Shown here: positions 30,712 through 39,169 of the stretch, one piece after another
How the letters are laid out: every line of letters begins with the position of its first letter
Numbering within the stretch: the stretch's first letter is position 1
From: DATJIG01 sp050260515
GTDB taxonomy: Bacteria > Pseudomonadota > Alphaproteobacteria > SMXQ01
Assembly: GCA_050260515.1 (NCBI GenBank)
Contig: JBLNCI010000022.1
Coordinates: forward strand, 1-64,000
Direction: 5' to 3'
Length of the DNA stretch: 64,000 nt
Made by a program: the position numbers and the translations under genes
Notes under the pieces: generated by a model
The model's input: only the letters and a program-made list of their open reading frames with translations
What the model was told of the DNA's origin: nothing
The model's database searches: none

Positions 30712-31662
30712 TCAATCGACGATCAGGCGGGCATCTGGATAGCCCGCCTTCACAACCCGGTCGAGAAGCTTGTCGGCTTCGTCGACATTCTGGATCGGCC
30801 CGATCCGAACCCGGAACAGCGGCCGGTCACCGAGATTCACCTGGGTGACCTGCGTCGGACCGATGCTTTGCAGCCGGATCTTCGTCCGGTCGGCATTGAC
30901 GAACTCGCCGAACGCGCCGGCCTGCACGAACATGCGTGTCGGCTTCACCGGCACCTGCTTCAAATCTGGTTCGACCTTCATCGGGGCGGACACCGAGCTG
31001 ATCACCGGCGGCGGCGCGCTCGGAGGCGGTGCCGATGCGCGCGACGGCGCCGCGGCTTTCACGCCCGGCGGCGGCGCGAGATCGGCCGAGGCGACGGTGG
31101 CGGGCGGCACGGCCGGCGCCTTCTCGGCGATCAGGCTGTCGGTCTTGCCCATCATCGCGGCCGCCAATGCCCGGCTCTCGTCGGCGACAATCTCGACGCG
31201 GACCCGCGCCGTCCCCCTACCGTCGAACCCGAGGAGCTGCGCGCCGCGGCGCGAGACGTCGATGATGCGGCCCTTGGCGAACGGACCGCGGTCGTTGACC
31301 TTGAGCTTGATGCTGCGGCCGTTCTCGAGGTTGGTGACGCGGACGATCGACGGCAGCGGCAGCGTGCGGTGCGCCGCCGTCAGGTCGTTCATGTCGTAGA
31401 GTTCGCCGTTGGCGGTGTACTTGCCGTGGAAGTTGGGGCCGTACCACGACGCGATGCCGGTCTCGACGTAGTTGTAGTCGACCGCCGGGTAGTACCAGGC
31501 GCCGTCGATCTGATAGGGATTGCCGACCTTGTACACGCCGCCTTTCGGCGGCTCCTGCACGTTCTTGGCGGTCTGGGACAGAAAGCTCAGCTCGGCACAG
31601 CCGCCGAGCATCAAAATGGCCGCTAACGCCAGGACTGGCGTCGCCCTCGGGCGTCGCATCAT
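30712..31662 (-). CDS. rlpA: septal ring lytic transglycosylase RlpA
   Basis: 316 residues from the ATG at 31662 (a second ATG at 31659). The lipoprotein signal ends LMLGGCAEL. The double-psi beta-barrel domain includes GIASWYGPNFHGKYTANGE and IVRVTNLENGRSIKLKVNDR, with the catalytic-type residues of RlpA. A Pro/Ala-rich linker follows, then a C-terminal SPOR domain (VQAGAFGEFVNADRT). It cleaves denuded glycan strands at the septum. Confidence 0.95.
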   Translation of the reverse strand: MMRRPRATPVLALAAILMLGGCAELSFLSQTAKNVQEPPKGGVYKVGNPYQIDGAWYYPAVDYNYVETGIASWYGPNFHGKYTANGELYDMNDLTAAHRTLPLPSIVRVTNLENGRSIKLKVNDRGPFAKGRIIDVSRRGAQLLGFDGRGTARVRVEIVADESRALAAAMMGKTDSLIAEKAPAVPPATVASADLAPPPGVKAAAPSRASAPPPSAPPPVISSVSAPMKVEPDLKQVPVKPTRMFVQAGAFGEFVNADRTKIRLQSIGPTQVTQVNLGDRPLFRVRIGPIQNVDEADKLLDRVVKAGYPDARLIVD

Positions 31663-31702
31663 GTTGTAGGGTCCGCTCCCCGCCGACGCTGGATTTTGTA
31701 CA

Positions 31703-32854
31703 TTAACGCGCGGTGATCTGGTCAGCAAGAGTTCCCACCGCGGCGGCGAAGGAAATCGAGCAGTTCCACTTCAGCGTCGCGCGAAAGTTTCCGTAGACGA
31801 GCAGCGCCGGGCCGCTCGGTCCCTCCGGCAGCGCGATCGCCGCCATCACGTTCTGATTCGGCAAATCGCCGCCGTCGGCGCGGCGCACGCCCATCGCCTG
31901 CCACTCGCGTAGCGGCTTGTCGGCGGTGAGCCGGTTGAGCGCCGCGCAACGCGACTCCGACGGCGGCCGCTTCAGCCCGGCGAGCTTCGCCTCGAACCCG
32001 GGCGGCAGCGTCACGCGCCGGCCCCACGTCTCATTGTCGTTCCAGCCCGACTGCTTGAGGTAGTTGGCGGCCGAGGCGAACACATCGCCGCGATTGGTCC
32101 AGATGTCGCGCTTGCCGTCGCCGTTCCAGTCGACGGCGTAGTTGATGAACGTCGACGGCATGAACTGGCTCTGGCCCATCGCGCCGGCCCAACTCCCCTT
32201 CATGTCGGCGGGGCGGATATGCCCCTGGTCGAGGATGCGCAGCGCGTTCATCAGCTCCTCGCGGAAGTACGCCGCCCGGCGGCCTTCGAACGCGAGCGTC
32301 GCGAGCGCCGAGATCACCGAGAAGCCGCCGGTCGACTGGCCGAAATTGGTTTCGATGCCCCAGAACGCGACGATGAATCGCGGCTGCACGCCGTAGCGCT
32401 CGGCGACGGCGTCGAGCAGCGCTTTGTTCTCCTGATATTTGGCGCGCGCCGCCCGGACGCGATCGCCGTTGACGACACGCGCCAGATACTGGTCGAAGGT
32501 GAGCGTGAATTCCGGCTGGCGGCGGTCGAGCTCGATGATGCGCGCGATCGGCTTCACGCCGGCGAAGGCACGGTCGACGGTCGCCGCCGAGATACCGGCC
32601 TTGATCGCGTCGGCGCGGACGCCGGCCACGAACTCCGGGAAGCCTTCCTCCGTGAACGGCGGCAAAGCCGGCGGTGCCGGTTGCGATGGGCCGGCGGCGG
32701 GAGCCACGGGAGACATCGGCGCGGACCCGGCATCGGACGTCTCCGCCTTGGAACTCGAGCAGCCGGAGAGCGACGCGGCCGCGAGCAGTAACGGAATGGT
32801 GAGGAGCGAGCACAGCCTGCGGACGCTGGGAGTCGGTGCGGTGCTGTGCGTCAT
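31703..32854 (-). CDS. mltB: lytic murein transglycosylase (MltB family)
   Basis: 383 residues from the ATG at 32854, with the lipobox SLSGC near residue 32. The SLT_2 domain contains the catalytic Glu in VAFWGIETNFGQSTGGF and the conserved MGQSQFMPSTFINYAVDWNG. The C terminus reads RRADGGDLPNQN...LLVYGNFRATLKWN, as in MltB proteins that lack a separate peptidoglycan-binding domain. It makes 1,6-anhydromuropeptides. Longer in-frame starts to 32959 would overlap the divergent 2OG-oxygenase promoter and are less likely. Confidence 0.93.
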   Translation of the reverse strand: MTHSTAPTPSVRRLCSLLTIPLLLAAASLSGCSSSKAETSDAGSAPMSPVAPAAGPSQPAPPALPPFTEEGFPEFVAGVRADAIKAGISAATVDRAFAGVKPIARIIELDRRQPEFTLTFDQYLARVVNGDRVRAARAKYQENKALLDAVAERYGVQPRFIVAFWGIETNFGQSTGGFSVISALATLAFEGRRAAYFREELMNALRILDQGHIRPADMKGSWAGAMGQSQFMPSTFINYAVDWNGDGKRDIWTNRGDVFASAANYLKQSGWNDNETWGRRVTLPPGFEAKLAGLKRPPSESRCAALNRLTADKPLREWQAMGVRRADGGDLPNQNVMAAIALPEGPSGPALLVYGNFRATLKWNCSISFAAAVGTLADQITAR

Positions 32855-32946
32855 CGATGGAGGAATCCTCGCGAGCCGCGGACGATGTACGATCGCGCCG
32901 TTTCTGCCATAGTACGCTCGCCGTTGCAATCTGAGGACGCGCACCC

Positions 32947-33552
32947 ATGGCCGCCGCATCGCAGCCGGAGATGCATTTCTTCTTCCCCACCGTGATCCAG
33001 GTGGTCAACCTCCCCGACGCCGAGGCGCTGAACGCGAAGCTCACGGCGGCGATAAAGCAGCTCCGCGACGAGTACAAGGACCAGGGCAGCGATCCGTGGA
33101 GCGAGTTCTTCACGACCTACAAGTCGCAGAACCGTCTCTATGAGCTCCCCGGATTCCGCGACCTGATGAGCCACATCCAGCGCGAGGCCGATGCCTTCGG
33201 CCGGGTGCTCGGGCTCGATCCGGCGAAGCCGCTCTATCTCACCGGCTGTTGGCTCAACGTCTACGGCGAGGGGCACTCCCAGGACCTCCACGTCCACACC
33301 GGCCAGGTGATCTCGGGGTGCTATTACGTGAAGGCGCCGCCGGGCGTCCCGGGGCTGTCGATCTTCTCGCCGTTCGCCGAGGAGATGTTCGACTCGCAGT
33401 ACGACGAGCAGAACGGGCTCAACGCCAAGTTCATCGAAGTGCCGGCGGTCGCCGGCGAGATGCTGCTGTTCCGAAGCTGGACGCGCCACTGCGTCCGGCC
33501 GAACCGCACGAAGGACGAACGCATCTCGATCGCCTTCAACTTCACTGTGTGA
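32947..33552 (+). CDS. putative 2-oxoglutarate/Fe(II) oxygenase (TIGR02466 type), copy 1
   Basis: 201 residues. The N-terminal FFFPTVIQVVNLPDAEALN and the core LHVHTGQVISGCYYVKAPPG, with the C-terminal LLFRSWTRHCVRPNRTKDERIS, match the putative 2OG-Fe(II) oxygenase family (2OG-FeII_5). The distal His and Arg of the double-stranded beta helix are present; the first metal position reads HVH rather than HxD. Substrate unknown. It is a tandem duplicate of the next gene, 10 bases apart. Confidence 0.82.
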   Translation: MAAASQPEMHFFFPTVIQVVNLPDAEALNAKLTAAIKQLRDEYKDQGSDPWSEFFTTYKSQNRLYELPGFRDLMSHIQREADAFGRVLGLDPAKPLYLTGCWLNVYGEGHSQDLHVHTGQVISGCYYVKAPPGVPGLSIFSPFAEEMFDSQYDEQNGLNAKFIEVPAVAGEMLLFRSWTRHCVRPNRTKDERISIAFNFTV

Positions 33553-33562
33553 GAGGCGAGCG

Positions 33563-34168
33563 ATGGCCGACGCCCAACGTCAGACCCATTTCCTGTTCCC
33601 GACCGTCATCGGGATGGTGACGCTTCCGGACGCGCCGGCGCTCAACGCGCGGGTGATGCGCGCGATCGACGACCTGCGCGCGCGGGTTCCCGGCGACACG
33701 CCCGACGCGTGGTCGGGCAGCCTCTACACGACATTCGAGACCCTGAAGACCGTGCACCAGGAACCCGGCTTCGGAGATCTGACGGGGCTCGTCGAAGGGC
33801 ACGTCAACGACTTCGCGCGTCAACTCGGCATGGCGCTCGGCAACACGCCTGTCCGGACGACCAGCTCGTGGCTGAACATCTACGGCGCCGGGCACAACCA
33901 GGAAATCCACGTCCACGCCAACAGCCTGATCTCGGCGGTCTATTACGTGAAGGCGCCGCCCGGCGTCCCGGGTCTCAAGATCCACTCGCCGTTCCACGAC
34001 ACGATGCTGATGCCGCCGGTGGTCGAGACCAGTCCCGCCAACATGATGTTCGACGAGCTGCCGGCGGTCGAAGGCCGGCTGATCATGTTCCGGAGCTGGA
34101 CCCGCCACAGCGTCCGCGCCAACCCGGTCGAGGGCGAGCGAGTCTCGATCGCGTTCAACCTGAAATAG
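33563..34168 (+). CDS. putative 2-oxoglutarate/Fe(II) oxygenase (TIGR02466 type), copy 2
   Basis: 201 residues, exactly the length of copy 1 and clearly paralogous. It shares the family start (THFLFPTVIGMVTLPDAPALN), the metal region (IHVHANSLISAVYYVKAPPG) and the C-terminal signature (IMFRSWTRHSVRANPVEGER). The two differ mainly in the middle (SGSLYTTFETLKTVHQ against SEFFTTYKSQNRLYE), suggesting different or coupled substrates. The pair ends in a long hairpin. Confidence 0.82.
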   Translation: MADAQRQTHFLFPTVIGMVTLPDAPALNARVMRAIDDLRARVPGDTPDAWSGSLYTTFETLKTVHQEPGFGDLTGLVEGHVNDFARQLGMALGNTPVRTTSSWLNIYGAGHNQEIHVHANSLISAVYYVKAPPGVPGLKIHSPFHDTMLMPPVVETSPANMMFDELPAVEGRLIMFRSWTRHSVRANPVEGERVSIAFNLK

Positions 34169-34171
34169 CAA

Positions 34172-34202
34172 GCAGGGCCGCGGGTTCGTCCCGCGGCCCT
34201 GC
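34172..34202. terminator. hairpin between convergent genes (terminator-like)
   Basis: A 13-base-pair perfect stem (34172-34184 with 34190-34202, arms GCAGGGCCGCGGG and CCCGCGGCCCTGC) and loop TTCGT. No clear T-tract on either strand. It separates the 2OG-oxygenase pair (+) from the E1 genes (-), so it may end both transcripts. Confidence 0.7.
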
Positions 34203-34223
34203 GCGCACGTCATCCCGCTCCGG

Positions 34224-35216
34224 TCAGCCGGCGATCGGCTGGCGCGTCTTCACGCACTTGAGGCATGCGTCGACGATCTGCTGGGCTCCCGGCATCACCG
34301 CCGCCTCGAGCGGCGGACTGAACGGCACCGGCACCATGGCCCGCGCGACGCGCGCGACCGGCGCCTTCAACGAGGCGAACGCCTTCTCCGCGACGAACGC
34401 CGCGACTTCCGAGGCCGCGCCGCAGACGATCGAGCCTTCGTCGGCAACCACGAGGCGCCCGGTCTTCTTGACCGAGTCGAGGACCGTGTTCTCGTCGAGC
34501 GGGCACAGCGTCCGCAGGTCCACCACCTCGACGTCGATGCCGTCCTTCGCCAGCGTTTCGGCGGCGCTGAGCGCCTCGGGCACCATCTTGGAGAGTGCGA
34601 CCACGGTAACGTCGCGGCCGCGGCGCTTCACCGCCGCCTTGCCGAGCGGAATCTCGAAGTCGCCTTCGGGCACGTCCTCCTCGAGGCCGAGCAGCATCGT
34701 GTGATTGAAGAAGAAGGTCGGGTTGCGGCTCTTCATCGCCGCGCGCATCAATCCCTTGGCGTCCATCGGGCTCGCCGGCATGACGATCTCGATGCCCGGG
34801 GCGTTCGCCATCATCGCGTGCGGGCTGACCGAGTGCTGCGGTCCGCCGCCGCCGCGGATGCCGTGGAAGACGTGGAACACCACCGGCACTTCGAGCTGTC
34901 CGCCCGACATGTAGTGCGCGTTGCCCGCCTCGTTGACGAACTGGTTCCACGCTTCGAGCGCGAACGACGCCGTGCCGTAGTGCACCAGCATCGGCGTTCC
35001 GGCGATGGCGGCGCCGATGCCGAGCGAGGTCATCGCCTGCTCGGAGGTCGGCGGGTCGGTGATGCGGTCGCCGAATTCGTCCATCAGCGGCTTCTGGGCA
35101 TCGGCCTCGGCGCCGTGGCCGGTGAGGCCGCGGCCGAGAATCACGGCGTTGGGATCGGAGCGCAGGGCCCAGACGAGCCCGTCGATCAGCGCTTCGGCGA
35201 AAGTCATGCGTGGCAT
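34224..35216 (-). CDS. 2-oxoacid dehydrogenase E1 component, beta subunit
   Basis: 330 residues. The Transket_pyr domain begins MTFAEALIDGLVWALRSDPN, with TSEQAMTSLGIGAAIAGTPM and the GGPQHSVSPHAMMANAPG segment. The C-terminal transketolase domain has DVEVVDLRTLCPLDENTV and VARVARAMVPVPFSPPLE. It matches pyruvate/acetoin/branched-chain E1-beta. It pairs with the alpha subunit upstream (34 bases apart). No E2 or E3 lies nearby, so the acyl acceptor is unknown. Confidence 0.9.
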   Translation of the reverse strand: MPRMTFAEALIDGLVWALRSDPNAVILGRGLTGHGAEADAQKPLMDEFGDRITDPPTSEQAMTSLGIGAAIAGTPMLVHYGTASFALEAWNQFVNEAGNAHYMSGGQLEVPVVFHVFHGIRGGGGPQHSVSPHAMMANAPGIEIVMPASPMDAKGLMRAAMKSRNPTFFFNHTMLLGLEEDVPEGDFEIPLGKAAVKRRGRDVTVVALSKMVPEALSAAETLAKDGIDVEVVDLRTLCPLDENTVLDSVKKTGRLVVADEGSIVCGAASEVAAFVAEKAFASLKAPVARVARAMVPVPFSPPLEAAVMPGAQQIVDACLKCVKTRQPIAG

Positions 35217-35250
35217 TGGGAGCCCTACTCTTCTCTTGTATGCGTGAGGA

Positions 35251-36252
35251 TCAGGCGAAGACGCCCTGGAACGCGGTCTCGACCTTCGGGTACGGCGACG
35301 CCTCCGCGAAGCGACGGGCGTCCGCCATATCGGCCTGGACGCGGCGGTCGAGGTCGAGGATCTCCTGACGGGTCATCGCCTTGCTCTCGGCGAGCTTCTT
35401 GACGTAGAGCCGCAGCGGGTCGAACCGTTTGATCCAGTCGCCGTGCTTGCCCGAGATGCGGCTCTCGTCCCACGCCATCTCGAGATCGGTGACGCCGGTC
35501 GGGAAGGCCGCCGTGACCTGGTGGGATCCCGGCCAGCGCTCGAGCGTGACCTCGAGGAACACCGGCCCCTTGCCGGAGCGGACGGTCTTGGTCGCCTCGG
35601 CGATGGCGGCCAGAGTCTCCTCGGCGTCGGCCCCGTTGACCAGCACCGACGGGATCGACAGCGCCTCCGGGACGTGGCGCAGGGCCTTGGCGGCGAGCAT
35701 CGACGACGGTCGCTGCCCGGCTTTCGAGTTGTTCTCGCACAGGAACACGACCGGCAGCTCGAAGATCGACGCCATGTTCAGCGATTCGTAGGCGATGCCT
35801 TCGTCGAGCGTGCCGTCGCCGAAATGCGCGAACGCCACGTTGTCGGTCTTCTGGCATTTCATCGCCCAAGCCGACCCGATCGCCAGCGCGATCGAGCCGC
35901 CGACCATCGCCGAGGTCGAGGAGATGCCGTGCTTGAGGTCGCACAGGTGCCACGTGCCGCCCTTGCCGCCGTTGAGGCCGTCGGCGCGGCCGAGGATCTC
36001 GGCGAAGGCCTTGCCGGGCTCGGCGCCGGCGGCGATGACGAAGCCATGGTTGCGGTGGGTCGTGTGGATCTTGTCGCCCGGCTTCATCACCGCGCCGACG
36101 GCGGCCCCGGTGGTCTCATGCCCGATGTGGAGGTGCTGCCGCCCGACGTAGCTGTGGGCCAGGGCGAGATGGATCACGGTTTCCTCGAAGCGGCGCATCC
36201 GCAGCATTCGCGTGAGGAGCGCGAGCCGCTGTTCCTGGGTGAGGGTGCTCAT
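35251..36252 (-). CDS. 2-oxoacid dehydrogenase E1 component, alpha subunit
   Basis: 333 residues. The thiamine-diphosphate motif is GDGTLDEG followed about 25 residues later by CENN. Family segments HIGHETTGAAVGAVMKPGDK, HRNHGFVIAAG and GGKGGTWHLCDLKHGI are present. It decarboxylates a 2-oxoacid with the beta partner; acetoin-type or pyruvate-type specificity cannot be separated here. It is divergent from the Rieske oxygenase genes, with 197 bases between. Confidence 0.9.
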   Translation of the reverse strand: MSTLTQEQRLALLTRMLRMRRFEETVIHLALAHSYVGRQHLHIGHETTGAAVGAVMKPGDKIHTTHRNHGFVIAAGAEPGKAFAEILGRADGLNGGKGGTWHLCDLKHGISSTSAMVGGSIALAIGSAWAMKCQKTDNVAFAHFGDGTLDEGIAYESLNMASIFELPVVFLCENNSKAGQRPSSMLAAKALRHVPEALSIPSVLVNGADAEETLAAIAEATKTVRSGKGPVFLEVTLERWPGSHQVTAAFPTGVTDLEMAWDESRISGKHGDWIKRFDPLRLYVKKLAESKAMTRQEILDLDRRVQADMADARRFAEASPYPKVETAFQGVFA

Positions 36253-36449
36253 GGCCTGTCCGGTCTGGTGAAAGGTACGTCGGCGAAGAAGGGCGGCGAG
36301 CGCCGCGAGAGGCTCCCTGGGGTGGCCCCTGTCGGGGCTCTGTTGCTTCGGTGAAAGTTTAGGTGGTCGGTCGCCGCTTGCGCAACCGGCAACGGGTGGC
36401 GACGACGACGCAGGCGCGGTATGAATTATGAAACAGAACGGAGACTCGC

Positions 36450-37757
36450 GTGCACGGACCGGGGAGCAACGCCGGAGTGATCACAGGGCTGCTGCGGGAT
36501 GACCCCGCCGCGGGCGTGTTCCGCGTCCATCGTCGCGCCATGGTCGATCCCGAGGTGTTCGAGTTCGAGATGCGCGCGATCTTCGATCACGCGTGGCTGT
36601 ATCTCGGACATGAATCGGAGGTGCCGAACGCCGGCGACTTCCGCACGCGCTCGCTCGCCGGCCGTCCCCTCCTCCTCTGCCGCGGCGAAGACGATCAGGT
36701 CCGCGCATTCCTCAACGTCTGCCCGCACCGTGGCACGGTCGTCTGCCGCGAGCGCCAGGGCAACGCGAAGTCGTTCACCTGCTTCTACCACTCGTGGACG
36801 TTCCGCCTGAACGGCGAGCGCCTGCCGTTGCCCAACGACGAAGCCTACAGCGGCGAGGCGTGCCCCGACCCGCGCGCGTTCGGGCTGAAGCCGGTGCCAC
36901 GCCAAGCCAACTACCGCGGCTTCATCTTCATCTCCTTCGACCCTGCTGCGCCGCGCATCGAGGACTACCTCGCCGGCGCCAGGGTCTACCTCGATGCCGT
37001 CGCCGATCAGGGCGAGAACGGCATGGAAGTGATCTCCGGGAGCCAGCTCTATTCGGCGCGCGGCAACTGGAAGCTGCTGGTCGAGAACACCATCGACTTC
37101 CTGCACACCGTTCCCGTGCATCAGACCTACTTCAAGTTCCTCCGCGACTTCGGCACCGATCTGTCGAGTGGAGTGAGCGGTCGCGGCTACGACCTCGGCA
37201 ACGGGCACGCCGTCGTCGCCTTCCGCGCCGGCTGGGGGCGCCCCGTCGCACGCTGGGAGCCGTCGTGGGGCGAGGCTGAGAAATCGCGGATCGCCGACGT
37301 TCGCGCAGAAGTGGTGAAGCGCGTCGGTGAAGATCGCGCGAAGCTGATCGCCGACACCGACCGCAACCTCTGCCTGTTCCCGAACCTGCTGATCAACGAC
37401 ATCATGGCGACGGTGCTGCGCCAGGTGAATCCCGTCGCGCCGGGGTACATGGAGATCACGCAGTGGGCGCTTGCGCCCAAGGGCGAGGATCCGGCCGCGC
37501 GGGCGCGCCGGCTGCATGCGTTCAACACCTTCCTCGGGCCCGGCGGGTTCGCGACGCCGGACGACATCGAGGCGTTCGAGGGCTGCCAGCGCGGATTCGG
37601 AGCCTGGCGCGAACTCGAGTGGTCCGACTACTCCCGCGGCTATCGAATCGAGATCGACGGTCCCGACGACAAGATCCGCTCCGACCACGAGATCCAGATC
37701 CGCGCGTTCTATCGCCGCTGGCACGAGCTGATCGCAGCGCACGGGGGCATTGCGTGA
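36450..37757 (+). CDS. Rieske aromatic-ring-hydroxylating oxygenase, alpha subunit
   Basis: 435 residues from a GTG at 36450 with GGAGA placed 7 bases before. Rieske [2Fe-2S] ligands: Cys91-x-His93 (CPHRG) and Cys111-x2-His114 (CFYHSW). The mononuclear iron site is in LVENTIDFLHTVPVHQTY (Asp, His, His). It dihydroxylates or demethylates an aromatic or related ring together with the beta subunit. No ferredoxin or reductase gene is nearby, so electrons must come from elsewhere. It overlaps the beta gene by 4 bases. Confidence 0.93.
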   Translation: MHGPGSNAGVITGLLRDDPAAGVFRVHRRAMVDPEVFEFEMRAIFDHAWLYLGHESEVPNAGDFRTRSLAGRPLLLCRGEDDQVRAFLNVCPHRGTVVCRERQGNAKSFTCFYHSWTFRLNGERLPLPNDEAYSGEACPDPRAFGLKPVPRQANYRGFIFISFDPAAPRIEDYLAGARVYLDAVADQGENGMEVISGSQLYSARGNWKLLVENTIDFLHTVPVHQTYFKFLRDFGTDLSSGVSGRGYDLGNGHAVVAFRAGWGRPVARWEPSWGEAEKSRIADVRAEVVKRVGEDRAKLIADTDRNLCLFPNLLINDIMATVLRQVNPVAPGYMEITQWALAPKGEDPAARARRLHAFNTFLGPGGFATPDDIEAFEGCQRGFGAWRELEWSDYSRGYRIEIDGPDDKIRSDHEIQIRAFYRRWHELIAAHGGIA

Positions 37758-38239
37758 CGACATCCGCGACGCGCGCCGAGGTCGAGGACTTCCTGTTCCT
37801 CGAGGCCGACCTCCTCGACAACTGGCGCCTCGACGAATGGCTCGGCCTCTTCGCCGAGGACGGCCGATACGAGATCCCGGCGACGGATCTGCCCGACGGG
37901 GACCCGGCCCGGCATCTCTTCATCATCGCCGACTCGATGGCGGTTCTGCGCGGACGCGTCCAGCGGCTGAAGAGCGTCGCCGCGTATTCGGAGAGCCCCC
38001 GGTCGCGCACGCGCCGCATCGTCGGCAACGTCCGTCTGCTCGGGGCCGAGGGCGACGCCCTCAGGGCCACCGCGAATTTCATCGTCCAGCGGGTGAAGAA
38101 CGACAACGCCGATTCCTATTGCGGCCGGTACGACCTGCTGCTCCGCACGACCGCGGACGGCCTGCGCTTCGTCCGCCGCCGCGCCGTGCTCGACCTCGAC
38201 GCGCTGCGACCGCAAGGCCGCATAAGCTTCATTCTGTGA
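37754..38239 (+). CDS. Rieske oxygenase, small (beta) subunit
   Basis: 161 residues from a GTG overlapping the alpha stop (GTGA). NTF2-like fold: VEDFLFLEADLLDNWRLDEW, LFAEDGRYEIPATD, SRTRRIVGNVRL and a C-terminal FVRRRAVLDLDALR. This matches the non-catalytic beta subunits that shape the alpha3beta3 hexamer. Coupled translation with alpha supports a 1:1 complex. Confidence 0.93.
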   Translation: MTTSATRAEVEDFLFLEADLLDNWRLDEWLGLFAEDGRYEIPATDLPDGDPARHLFIIADSMAVLRGRVQRLKSVAAYSESPRSRTRRIVGNVRLLGAEGDALRATANFIVQRVKNDNADSYCGRYDLLLRTTADGLRFVRRRAVLDLDALRPQGRISFIL

Positions 38240-38255
38240 GGGAGGGATAACGTTC

Positions 38256-39023
38256 ATGCACCGGATGATCCGCGGATGGCTTCTCGCAGCGGTGCTGTGC
38301 GTTTTAGCGGGAACGGCAGCGGCCGAGACGCAGAAGCTCACCGTCGGCGTGCACCGGCAGATGGACGCGACGCTCTTCGCGCCCGACGGGCCGGGTCCCT
38401 ACCCGGCAGTGCTCGTTCTCCACACCAGCGGCGGCCTCAAGCAGGCGGATCTCGATTACGCCCGGCAGCTCGCCGACGAAGGCTACGTCTGCCTCGTCCC
38501 CGCCTTTCTCGACGCTTACGGGCTCGCGGCGTTCAGCCGCGTCGAGACGTTCACCGTGCACGCCTCCGACATCTACGACGATTTCGTCGCTGCGATCGCG
38601 CAGCTACGGACGAATCCGAAGGTCGCGGGCGGCAAGGTCGCCGCGGTCGGATTCTCGAACGGCGGGTACTTCGCGATGTGGCTAGCCGGCACGGGCAAGG
38701 TCGACGCCGGCGTCAGCTACTACGGCGCGCTGACCGGTGCCGGCAGCGACAAGACTCTGAGCCGATTCGCCTCGGCGTTCACCGCGAACAGCTCGCCCGT
38801 GCTCATCCTGCACGGCACGTCGGACCGCACCGTGCCCGTCGCCGCCGCCGAGCGGCTGCAGTCGATCATCGAGCGGGCCGGCAGCCCGGTGACCATGCAG
38901 CTCTACAAGGGAGTCGGTCACCAATTCGAGCGCGAGCTCCGCAATGACGAGACCCGAGCCGCCGCCGCCGATGCGTGGACGCACACGCTCGCGTTCCTGT
39001 CGGCGCGCCTGCGCGGCTCGTGA
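38256..39023 (+). CDS. exported dienelactone-hydrolase-family protein
   Basis: 255 residues. A signal peptide (WLLAAVLCVLAGTAAA) precedes an alpha/beta-hydrolase domain. The triad is Ser in VGFSNGG, Asp in GTSDRTVP and His in GVGHQFERE. True dienelactone hydrolases have Cys as nucleophile; this one has Ser, so it is better read as an exported esterase of that family. It starts 16 bases after the Rieske beta gene, probably in the same operon, and could act on the pathway substrate outside the cytoplasm. Confidence 0.85.
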   Translation: MHRMIRGWLLAAVLCVLAGTAAAETQKLTVGVHRQMDATLFAPDGPGPYPAVLVLHTSGGLKQADLDYARQLADEGYVCLVPAFLDAYGLAAFSRVETFTVHASDIYDDFVAAIAQLRTNPKVAGGKVAAVGFSNGGYFAMWLAGTGKVDAGVSYYGALTGAGSDKTLSRFASAFTANSSPVLILHGTSDRTVPVAAAERLQSIIERAGSPVTMQLYKGVGHQFERELRNDETRAAAADAWTHTLAFLSARLRGS

Positions 39024-39169
39024 GCGCGAACGCTCGCGAGTAGGCGGAATCACCCATGAACCATCGCGTGATGTGAAAAACATGGCGCGCGTCGCCGAGA
39101 ATTGTAGCTGTCGCACCGGAGTGCTATGCACACACATCGGCTCACCGTCATAACGTTCGTGGATTTCAG

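Noticed and set aside
27745..31626. Long plus-strand open frame opposite holB-tmk-dacA-rlpA
   Set aside because: Four well-supported minus-strand genes occupy the region; the frame is a codon-bias artefact.
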